Source: Arcticibacterium sp964021845 (GTDB lineage Bacteria > Bacteroidota > Bacteroidia > Cytophagales > Spirosomataceae). From it: 64,000 nucleotides of DNA. The notes under the pieces were generated by a model that had not been told where the DNA came from, did no database searches, and saw only the letters and a program-made list of their open reading frames with translations. The translations under genes were made by a program, and so were the position numbers. The DNA is taken from positions 1-64,000 of the forward strand of contig NZ_CAXHZC010000004.1 in assembly GCF_964021845.1 (NCBI RefSeq). Direction: 5' to 3'. Positions 44,114 to 51,674 of this stretch are shown in pieces. Position 1 is the first letter of the stretch. Each line of letters opens with the position of its first letter.

Positions 44114-44150
44114 AAACCGCATTATGAGTAATCATGATGCGGTTTTTTTT
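44114..44150 (+). terminator. Rho-independent terminator after OmpA paralogue 1
   Basis: A 14-bp stem (AAACCGCATTATGA, one mismatch) with a GTAA loop and a T8 tract, 18 bases past the stop codon. Confidence 0.93.
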
Positions 44151-44293
44151 ATGTTAACTTATTAATTATAAGTGTTTTTTGCAGAATTTGGAAGGCGAAT
44201 CATTTACAGTTTTAAACTCAAAAATATTGTAGAGATTTGTATCGCAATATTGTATCAAATTTGGAGTTAGTTTGATGCTTAAACCAATGAGAT

Positions 44294-44986
44294 ATGAATG
44301 AAATTACTACCCTTTTATTGGAAGATGACAAAACACTGGTAAAGGAGGTAAAAAGTTTTTTGAACTCTAGGAATATAAAATGTGATGTGGTTTTTGACGG
44401 AGAAGTCCTTTTCAGACAGATTCGTCAGAACTCTTATGACGTGCTGCTGCTGGATATTAATGTGCCTTTATTAAACGGTTTGGAGGTTTGTAAAAGGTTA
44501 AGAAAAGAAGGTGTAACCACTCCGGTGATTATGTTGACAGCCTATGGCGATATCCAAGATAAAAAGGATGCATTCAATGTTGGTGCAGATGATTACCTAG
44601 TAAAACCTTTTCATTTCGAGGAGCTATTGCTCCGCATCAATTCTATTCTGAGAAGAGGGAATCCTGAAAAAGCCCAAGTAGAATTACTCACCGTGGGAGA
44701 TTTAGAAATAAACCAAACGGATATGGTAGTGAAAAGAGGGAGTGTCACCATAGAACTCACTAAAAAGGAATATCAGTTGCTCGTATTTTTAACCAAGGCA
44801 AAAGGCCGCGTGGTTTCCAAGCAGACTATTGCAGAGCAAATCTGGGACATACATTTTGAGACTAGTCTTAATACCATTGAGGTTTATATAAACTTCCTTC
44901 GGAACAAAATTGACAAAGGTTTTTCTCAAAAGCTGATTCACACCAAACCTGGTTTTGGATATTACCTAACCGCAGAAGAGTCATGA
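44294..44986 (+). CDS. OmpR/PhoB-family response regulator
   Basis: A 230-residue regulator. Receiver domain: acidic pair LEDDK at residues 9-13, phospho-acceptor Asp54 in LLLDINVP, Lys104 in YLVKPF. The C-terminal winged-helix domain (about 135-228) ends in the usual KLIHTKPGFGYYL. It is paired with the kinase gene downstream; the ATGA overlap (44983-44986) implies translational coupling. The flanking OmpA genes are possible targets. Confidence 0.95.
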   Translation: MNEITTLLLEDDKTLVKEVKSFLNSRNIKCDVVFDGEVLFRQIRQNSYDVLLLDINVPLLNGLEVCKRLRKEGVTTPVIMLTAYGDIQDKKDAFNVGADDYLVKPFHFEELLLRINSILRRGNPEKAQVELLTVGDLEINQTDMVVKRGSVTIELTKKEYQLLVFLTKAKGRVVSKQTIAEQIWDIHFETSLNTIEVYINFLRNKIDKGFSQKLIHTKPGFGYYLTAEES

Positions 44987-46347
44987 CGCTAAGAAGAAGG
45001 ATTTCAGTAGGCGTGGCTTCTGTTTTTTCAGCATTTTTGGCTTTGGCTTGTATTCTTATTTATAGTACATCAGCTCAATACCGTAAAACCGAATTTATTG
45101 ATAGGCTTCAAGACAAAGCTCTAACTACTGCAAAGCTCTTAATAGAGGTAAAAGAGGTTGATAAGCAACTCCTAAAACTTATAGACCAAAACACTATTTA
45201 TAAACTTTTGGATGAAAAGACGATAGTCTTTGACGACACCTCAAATCTTATTTACAGCAGCCTAGACGATGCCAAAATTCAGTGGAATCAAAACGACCTT
45301 GACTTATTAAAAGAGAAGGGCTTTTTCTACAGAAATGATAATGATAAAGAGGTGGTGGGTATGTTTTATAATTTTGAGCAGCGAGACTACTTTGTGATAA
45401 CATCAGCGAGCGATAAATATGGTCGTCGCAAGCTCTCTTATTTGCTCTATATTTTGCTGGTGACGTTCTTTGCAGGAAGTATTTTAGTTTGGATTTCCAC
45501 ACTTTTTCTTATCAAAAATTTACTCCTTCCCTTAGAGAATTTTAAGGCTCAAATAGTCAATATTTCTGCCAATAAACTTAATCATCGTATTACTGGCAAT
45601 AAAAGAAATGACGAAATAGAAACCCTTGCAAACTCTTTCAACAGCATGATAGAGCGAATAGATGGTGCTTTTGAGTCGCAAAAGGAATTTACTGCGAATG
45701 CATCTCATGAGCTTAAAACACCTCTGACTCGCATAGCATTTCAGTTAGAAGGCATGATGCAAAATTACCAGCATCCGCCAGAAGTATTTACCTACCTAAA
45801 AAACATCAAAAACGAAGTACATCAAATGTCAGATTTGATTAATACGCTTTTGTTGCTATCTCGTTTAGAGAAACAGGAAAAAGGAAAGGATTTTGAAAAA
45901 GTAAGGGTAGATGAGTTGATTTTTGCGGCTTATGAAGAAATGAAAAAGCTAGACCCACTTTATGATATGAAGTTTGAAATAGTAGAAACCGAAGGAGGGG
46001 AGTACCACATGGAAGTTATGGGAATAAAGCCGCTGCTTCAAATAGCTGTTAATAACCTTGTGAAAAATGCTTTCTTATATGCCTCAGATAATGCCATTCA
46101 GGTTAAGATTATTTCAGGTGATGCTACCCTTAAAGTTTTGATTGAAAATAATGGACAAACCATCTCTAAAGGAGAGCAAATGAGGCTTTTTAGCTCATTT
46201 ATGAGAGGGAGCAATGCCGCCAAAGTGAATGGCTATGGTTTAGGCTTGAGAATTACAAAACGTATTCTTCAATTTCATGAGGCCGACCTCGCCTATGAAT
46301 CGCCATCATCTCTTTTGAACCGTTTCAGAATCGGTTTCAAAATTTAA
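44983..46347 (+). CDS. Sensor histidine kinase
   Basis: A 454-residue inner-membrane kinase. Two membrane helices (about 9-29 and 153-178) enclose a periplasmic sensor loop. HAMP-like region (about 180-232), dimerisation domain with phosphorylated His242 in SHELKTPLTR, and an ATPase domain with the N-box NNLVKNAF and the G2 box GYGLGLRITKRIL. It phosphorylates the preceding response regulator. The signal is unknown; the OmpA lipoproteins on both sides suggest envelope state. Confidence 0.95.
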   Translation: MTLRRRISVGVASVFSAFLALACILIYSTSAQYRKTEFIDRLQDKALTTAKLLIEVKEVDKQLLKLIDQNTIYKLLDEKTIVFDDTSNLIYSSLDDAKIQWNQNDLDLLKEKGFFYRNDNDKEVVGMFYNFEQRDYFVITSASDKYGRRKLSYLLYILLVTFFAGSILVWISTLFLIKNLLLPLENFKAQIVNISANKLNHRITGNKRNDEIETLANSFNSMIERIDGAFESQKEFTANASHELKTPLTRIAFQLEGMMQNYQHPPEVFTYLKNIKNEVHQMSDLINTLLLLSRLEKQEKGKDFEKVRVDELIFAAYEEMKKLDPLYDMKFEIVETEGGEYHMEVMGIKPLLQIAVNNLVKNAFLYASDNAIQVKIISGDATLKVLIENNGQTISKGEQMRLFSSFMRGSNAAKVNGYGLGLRITKRILQFHEADLAYESPSSLLNRFRIGFKI

Positions 46348-46406
46348 GTTTCTTTTAAGCCCCACTTAAGTTTTAATAAAGAATTCCGCAGTTATTTTGT
46401 TTCGTC

Positions 46407-46433
46407 AAAGGGAAAGTAAAGCGTTTCCCTTTT
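46407..46433 (+). terminator. Hairpin between kinase and second OmpA gene
   Basis: A perfect 9-bp stem AAAGGGAAA / TTTCCCTTT with an eight-base loop, then TTTTGATTTT. It could end the two-component transcript or lie in the 5' leader of the OmpA gene at 46468. Confidence 0.55.
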
Positions 46434-46467
46434 GATTTTCATAAACAATCAAAATCAAAAAAAGAAA

Positions 46468-47379
46468 ATGAAAAGCTTAAAATGGATATTGGTTTCGATC
46501 TTATTTGCCGGAACTTTTGTTTCATGTGTTAGTAAGAAAAAGTATGCAGACATGCAGTCAAAATACAAAACCTCAGACGCTAGTTTGATAAAATGTAGTG
46601 ATGATTTATTGACCGCAAAGCAAGATAATCAGAAGCTGAGGAGCGACCTAGATGCCGCTAATATGACGGTTTCAAATACATCAAAACTTAGAGATGACCA
46701 GTTAAAAGATTTAAGAAATCAAATATCTGACTTACAGAAAAATAGAGACCAGCAGGTAATGCAAGTAGAAGGTTTGACGGTGCTTTCAAGAGCGGCGAAT
46801 AGCAACATTGAAAAAACGCTAAACCAAATGAGTGATAAAGATAAGTATATCAGATTACTGTATGCAGCTAGAACCAAAACAGACTCCATAAACTTGGCTT
46901 TAGCCGTAAATCTAAAAAGCAGCATTGGCTTAGACCTAAATGATAAAGATATTGATATCAAAGTAGATAAAACGGTGGTTATGATTAACCTTTCTGATGC
47001 CATGATGTACAGCTCAGGAAGCTATAAACTTACACCAAGAGCAAACGAGGTTTTAGGTAAAATAGCGAAAGTGATTAAAGCCAGACCAGACCTAGAGGTT
47101 ATGGTGGAGGGTTATACGGACAATAAGCCTATCTCTGGTAGCATTGAAGATAACTGGGAGCTAAGTACTAAGCGTTCCACGGCGGTAATTCGTGTATTGC
47201 AAGGGAAGCATAACATAGACCCAAACAGGCTAATAGCTGCCGGAAGGGGCGAATACAATACTTTAGTGCCTAATAACACTTCTGAGAATATGGCTTTAAA
47301 CAGAAGAACACGCATCATTCTTATGCCAAAATTAGATCAGTTTTATGATTTACTGAATCCTGATTTAGCTAAAAAATAA
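46468..47379 (+). CDS. OmpA family lipoprotein, paralogue 2
   Basis: A 303-residue lipoprotein (signal ending FAGTFVSC) with the same plan as the gene at 43182: coiled-coil stalk, then OmpA-like peptidoglycan-binding domain. Long stretches are the same in both, including SDLQKNRDQQVMQVEGLTVL and NLALAVNLKSSIGLDL. I start at the ATG at 46468; twelve upstream codons begin with TTG. The paralogues enclose the two-component genes, which suggests duplication across that pair. Confidence 0.92.
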   Translation: MKSLKWILVSILFAGTFVSCVSKKKYADMQSKYKTSDASLIKCSDDLLTAKQDNQKLRSDLDAANMTVSNTSKLRDDQLKDLRNQISDLQKNRDQQVMQVEGLTVLSRAANSNIEKTLNQMSDKDKYIRLLYAARTKTDSINLALAVNLKSSIGLDLNDKDIDIKVDKTVVMINLSDAMMYSSGSYKLTPRANEVLGKIAKVIKARPDLEVMVEGYTDNKPISGSIEDNWELSTKRSTAVIRVLQGKHNIDPNRLIAAGRGEYNTLVPNNTSENMALNRRTRIILMPKLDQFYDLLNPDLAKK

Positions 47380-47399
47380 CATCGGAGTTTTGAGATTTG

Positions 47400-47433
47400 A
47401 CCTCATCATGGTGCCTGCCGTGGTGAGGTTTTT
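47400..47433 (+). terminator. Rho-independent terminator after OmpA paralogue 2
   Basis: A 12-bp stem starting ACCTCATCATGG with two G-U pairs, six-base loop TGCCTG and a T5 tract. It ends just before the stop codon of the convergent DedA gene (47438). Confidence 0.85.
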
Positions 47434-47437
47434 AGTT

Positions 47438-48073
47438 TTAACTCTGCTCTATTTCTTCTTTGGCAGAAAAATAACCTTTAACCACAGTGAAAGAAGTAAT
47501 CACCAAAAAGAAGAGAATAATGTAATGCACATAGTCTATTATCCATGGGAAATGAACACCGAAATAATAACCACCACCCACTAAAACCACCACCCAGATG
47601 GCTCCGCCTAAAATATTATAAATCCAGAAACGAATAATTTTCATTTTAACCAAACCAGCCATAATAGGAGCAAAGGTGCGGACGATAGGCAAAAACCTCG
47701 CAATAATGAGCGTACGGCTGCCATACTTTTCAAAATAACGTTTGGTCTTTTTGATGTGTTTTTTCTTAAAAAACAGGTTCTCTTTTTTATTTTCTAGGGC
47801 TTCGCCAAAATAATAGCCAGAAATATAGCCCGTAAAGGAGCCAAGAACGGCTGCTGCAAAAACAGAAATAAGCAATAAGAAGATATTTACCTTTAAAATG
47901 ACTAAACCACAGAACACGCCTGATAAAAATAGGAGGTAGTCGCCAGGTAAAAAGAAGCCAAAAAACAGTCCATTTTCTATATAAACTATCAAGACAACCG
48001 CTATCAATCCCCCTGTCTGAATGATTTCTTCAGAATTAGTGAGGTATTGGAAAAAGTCAGCGATTTGCTCCAT
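47438..48073 (-). CDS. DedA family (VTT domain) membrane protein
   Basis: A 211-residue inner-membrane protein with the DedA/SNARE-associated fold. Motifs: ENGLFFGFFLPGDYLLFLSG, FGSRTLIIARFLPIVRTFAP (here YGSRT..., the basic loop), and the re-entrant helix region near residue 150. DedA proteins include undecaprenyl-phosphate and phospholipid scramblases or flippases important for envelope integrity. Exact substrate unknown. Confidence 0.92.
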   Translation of the reverse strand: MEQIADFFQYLTNSEEIIQTGGLIAVVLIVYIENGLFFGFFLPGDYLLFLSGVFCGLVILKVNIFLLLISVFAAAVLGSFTGYISGYYFGEALENKKENLFFKKKHIKKTKRYFEKYGSRTLIIARFLPIVRTFAPIMAGLVKMKIIRFWIYNILGGAIWVVVLVGGGYYFGVHFPWIIDYVHYIILFFLVITSFTVVKGYFSAKEEIEQS

Positions 48074-48168
48074 TTCTAAGGGGTATACCGTAAAATTAAA
48101 GCTTATGAGAATAAATGAAAATGCTTTTGGTCATTTTAAATATCTTTTTATAAAAACTTCACATTTCC

Positions 48169-50046
48169 TTAGCTTTCAATTTCAGAAAGCTCTAACCATC
48201 TGAGTTCTTTTTCTTCTAATTCATTTTTGATTTCTTCTAGTTCTTGGCCTAGAGCACCTAACTTTTCAAAATCAGTTTCGCCGCCGTTCATAAGGTCAAA
48301 CACCTCCGTTTTTCGTTTTTCCAATTTTTGCATGGCTTTTTCAATGTCCTCAAACTCCTTTTTCTCCTTAAAGCTCATTTTCTTTTTGTTGGGAGATGGA
48401 GCCTTTGGGGCTTCTACCACTACTTCAGGAGCTTTGTCTTTTTTCTCAGAAAGAGCTTCTTTTTCTTCCTCGTCTTTCCAGTTTCTGTATTCTGTGTAGT
48501 TCCCAGGGAAATCTTTGATATAGCCTTTTCCCTCAAAAGCAAAAACGTGGTCAATGATTTTATCCATGAAGTACCTATCGTGAGACACCACTAGTAGGCA
48601 GCCGCCAAAACCTTCTAAAAATTCTTCTAAAACATTAAGCGTGTCAATATCCAAATCATTTGTAGGCTCATCCAGAATCAAGAAGTTTGGGCTTTGCACC
48701 AATACTTTCATTAGCTGTAAACGCCTTTTCTCACCTCCAGAAAGCTTGTAAATAGGATTGTATTGCACCTTTGGTGGAAATAAAAACATGGTCAAAAACG
48801 CCGAGATAGATAATTCTCTACCATCGCCAAGTTTAACAAACTCTGCATATTCTCTAATGGCGTCAATCACCTTTTGGTCTTCGCTAAAATCTAAACCACC
48901 CTGCGAGTAATAACCAATTTTTATGGTTTCACCTTTTATCACCGAACCGCTGTCAGGTTTGGTAATGCCCATGATGATGTCCAGCATGGTGGTTTTACCC
49001 ATCCCGTTTTTCCCTACAATCCCGATTTTGTCACCACGCTTAAAGACATAATTGAAGTGGTCTATAAAAGTGGTGCCATTATAAGCCTTGCTGATATCAT
49101 GTATCTCAATGATTTTCTTGCCCATTCTTTCCGTACGGACATTCAGTTCTACCTTATCATCTTTTTTAAATCCTGCAGCTGTCTTCTCCTTTAAGTCATT
49201 AAAGGCATCTATCCTATATTGTGCTTTGGTGGTTCTGGCTTTAGGCTGTCTACGCATCCATTCCAACTCCTTCTTTAGGAGCTGTTGGTTTTTCTCATGC
49301 ACCACAGCATCATTAGCTTCGCGAGCGGCTTTTTTCTCTAAGAAATAGGCATAGTTGCCCGTGAATTTATGAATTTGATTATTGTTCAATTCCATGATTC
49401 TGTTGGCCACTTTGTCTAAGAAATACCTATCATGCGTTACCAGAAATAAAGTAGTATTAGACGTAGATAAGAAACCTTCAAGCCACTCAATACTCTGTAA
49501 GTCTAGGTGGTTGGTAGGCTCATCTAAGATTAAAAAATCAGGGTTGTCAATTAATACAGCAGCTAATGCCACACGTTTTTTCTGACCACCAGAAAGCTGA
49601 GAAATTAGTTTGTCAAAATCATGAATTCCTAGTTTCCCTAATATCTGTTTCACTTTGGCTTCATAATCCCAAGCCTGTAAAGCATCCAATGTTTCTATGG
49701 CAGAAGACATTAAATCGACGTCATTATTAACCATAGAAAGTTCGTAATTTTTTATGGCTGTAGTAATCTCATTTTCGGCATAGAAAATGGTTTCCATCAC
49801 AGTAAGTTCGCCTTTCATCTCAGGCTCCTGCGGTAAATAGCCCACTCTGATGTCTTTTCTGACAGATATTTCTCCACCGTCGGTTTCGGTGATGCCTGCC
49901 ACCATATTTAGTAAAGTGGTTTTACCAGAGCCGTTAGAGCCAATTAAAGCTACTTTTTCACCCTGAAGTATGCCAAAGGTCAAACCTTTAAAAAGCCATT
50001 TCTCCCCGAGGTCTCTTCCTATATTTTCTGCCGATAAGTAATTCAT
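48169..50046 (-). CDS. ABC-F family ATPase (Uup-like)
   Basis: A 625-residue soluble protein with two ABC domains and no membrane part. First domain: Walker A GSNGSGKTT (about residue 36), signature LSGGQKKRVAL, Walker B LILDEPTNHLD. Second: GKNGMGKTT, LSGGEKRRLQL, LILDEPTNDLD. A linker of basic residues lies between (RRQPKARTTKAQYR) and a charged coiled-coil C-terminus (about 545-625) is typical of Uup. ABC-F proteins act on the ribosome, or with replication and repair in the case of Uup. It probably forms a single-gene unit. Confidence 0.93.
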   Translation of the reverse strand: MNYLSAENIGRDLGEKWLFKGLTFGILQGEKVALIGSNGSGKTTLLNMVAGITETDGGEISVRKDIRVGYLPQEPEMKGELTVMETIFYAENEITTAIKNYELSMVNNDVDLMSSAIETLDALQAWDYEAKVKQILGKLGIHDFDKLISQLSGGQKKRVALAAVLIDNPDFLILDEPTNHLDLQSIEWLEGFLSTSNTTLFLVTHDRYFLDKVANRIMELNNNQIHKFTGNYAYFLEKKAAREANDAVVHEKNQQLLKKELEWMRRQPKARTTKAQYRIDAFNDLKEKTAAGFKKDDKVELNVRTERMGKKIIEIHDISKAYNGTTFIDHFNYVFKRGDKIGIVGKNGMGKTTMLDIIMGITKPDSGSVIKGETIKIGYYSQGGLDFSEDQKVIDAIREYAEFVKLGDGRELSISAFLTMFLFPPKVQYNPIYKLSGGEKRRLQLMKVLVQSPNFLILDEPTNDLDIDTLNVLEEFLEGFGGCLLVVSHDRYFMDKIIDHVFAFEGKGYIKDFPGNYTEYRNWKDEEEKEALSEKKDKAPEVVVEAPKAPSPNKKKMSFKEKKEFEDIEKAMQKLEKRKTEVFDLMNGGETDFEKLGALGQELEEIKNELEEKELRWLELSEIES

Positions 50047-50134
50047 GCCGCAAATTTAGCTTAGCTATTATTATTAGCAGCCTGTTAGGTGGTATTTATA
50101 TGTGGGAGGGGGTATTTGATGTTTTTATTTAGAG

Positions 50135-51130
50135 TTATTTATCTAGACTTTCCCTCAGCCTAGACCAGTCTATTAGAATTTCTGAACCATACTCACTTTT
50201 AAGTTTCTCTTCTAAAAGGGTACAGGTTTTTGAGAAATCATTGATTTTTACATTGCCAAATAGTCTCATGGTTGTTGGGTTACCTTTTTCGTCAAAGCTG
50301 GTTTCGAACTCAAAAAAAGCACTACAAATTTTAAGGGCAAATTGTAACTCCCAAATTCGAGGTTTTATGGCAAGATGAATTCCAGAATTTGTCCAATTAT
50401 ATATTTTCAATAGAGACCTAAGTTCGACATTATTTAATTCGAATGCTTCCATGTTTTCTGAAATGAAATTGGCCAAATAGTCATTTTTAAGTCTAATGCC
50501 ATTTTGGAGTTTAATATTTTTTATTCCAAATATACTTTTGAACTTTATTTCAATAGCTTGTCGTAATAAAAAGATACTATTATTAGAATTCATTATAAAG
50601 GTTCTTCCTGAAGGATATGTTTCTGGAATAGGATCCCAAAATGAGTTATTTGCGGCTTTCATGATTTCAAAAGAATGAATATCCTGGCTTCGGTAAGCGT
50701 CGAAAAGTATGAATTCTTTATCCTTCGGTCTCCTGAAATATTCGATTATTTCTTTCAAATCATAGAGGTAGTTTATTAGGTGTTTTTTATATAGAATAAT
50801 CGTGGAGTATTCTATTGAGGTGTTTTCTCCTTGCATTTTTTTGACTAACTCATTGAAAGATTTGACGGCAAGATGAAATTGAGCTTTCATATGCTGGTGA
50901 TACTCCTTTTCTGTGAAAAAAGTTTTTTGATTAAATAGGCGTTCTATTAAATGTGTATCTGTAAAATTTTTATTGACGTAACTTTCGTGTTCAGATTTTA
51001 AAAAAGCTATAACTTTTTGTAATGCAAAGGTTAATTGGATGGGATTCTTAAGTCTGGGGTCAGGGATTCCCAAGTGTGAAAGTTTGTAATAGAGCAACCC
51101 CATATATTCGTAGTTTTTATAGCTTCTCAT
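50135..51130 (-). CDS. Hypothetical protein (331 aa)
   Basis: A 331-residue soluble, basic, largely helical protein with no signal peptide or membrane helix. Segments include FLLRQAIEIKFKSIFGIKN and NWTNSGIHLAIKPRIWELQF, a combination somewhat like HEPN-type helical proteins, whose catalytic form is R-x4-6-H. I do not assign a family on this. Upstream (51131-51306) is non-coding. It is on its own strand with no clear operon partner, although the ABC-F gene lies 88 bases downstream. Confidence 0.7.
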   Translation of the reverse strand: MRSYKNYEYMGLLYYKLSHLGIPDPRLKNPIQLTFALQKVIAFLKSEHESYVNKNFTDTHLIERLFNQKTFFTEKEYHQHMKAQFHLAVKSFNELVKKMQGENTSIEYSTIILYKKHLINYLYDLKEIIEYFRRPKDKEFILFDAYRSQDIHSFEIMKAANNSFWDPIPETYPSGRTFIMNSNNSIFLLRQAIEIKFKSIFGIKNIKLQNGIRLKNDYLANFISENMEAFELNNVELRSLLKIYNWTNSGIHLAIKPRIWELQFALKICSAFFEFETSFDEKGNPTTMRLFGNVKINDFSKTCTLLEEKLKSEYGSEILIDWSRLRESLDK

Positions 51131-51306
51131 GAAATAGAATTGACTCTTAATTAATTGATTTATAGATTGAAAATAGGCATTAATTTGGACCTAAGCATAG
51201 TTTCAGTCTCTGAAATCAGGAATGAAGATTTAAACTTTTTTGAAAGTATTCAAAACGGTTTACCCAAACCCCAAAAAAACAAGCAATCTTTGCCAAAATT
51301 GAAAAT

Positions 51307-51663
51307 ATGGAGCAAGCGGAGTTTTTAGAAAAACATGTATTTGTGGGTTTAGAAAACCTTAACAACGGAGTTGATGAGAGTGGCAATCATTATTTCTCTC
51401 AAGCTGATTTTGAAAAGGTATTAGAACGTGTAGAGTATTTTGGTATAGGCGTATATAAAATTAATACCATTCATAATGGTGAGGCTTTCGGGGAGTCAGA
51501 ACATGAGAAGTTCAAAAAGAAAGCCACAGACCCAAAATGGTATAACAAAGCCTTCTTAACTTTTACACATCGTCAAGAAGGATTGCTTTATGCAGCTTCT
51601 TATAAGGTTTCGGGTAAGCTTTTAGCCAGATATTCTGCAGATAAGAACGAAGAGGAGGTTTAG
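51307..51663 (+). CDS. Conserved hypothetical protein (118 aa)
   Basis: A 118-residue cytoplasmic protein, rich in Glu, Lys, Phe and Tyr (FEKVLERVEYFGIGVYKINTI, then LTFTHRQEGLLYAASYKV). No family recognised. It converges on the acyl-CoA dehydrogenase gene with no gap: its stop TAG (51661-51663) directly touches the other gene's stop, inside a 22-base palindrome. Confidence 0.72.
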   Translation: MEQAEFLEKHVFVGLENLNNGVDESGNHYFSQADFEKVLERVEYFGIGVYKINTIHNGEAFGESEHEKFKKKATDPKWYNKAFLTFTHRQEGLLYAASYKVSGKLLARYSADKNEEEV

Positions 51664-51674
51664 CTAAACCTCCT
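51653..51674. terminator. Perfect 22-base palindrome at the abutting stop codons
   Basis: AGGAGGTTTAG and its exact complement, with the two stop codons (plus strand 51661-51663, minus strand 51664-51666) meeting at the centre. It could form a hairpin in either transcript, but has no strong T tract. Termination role is likely but not shown. Confidence 0.6.
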
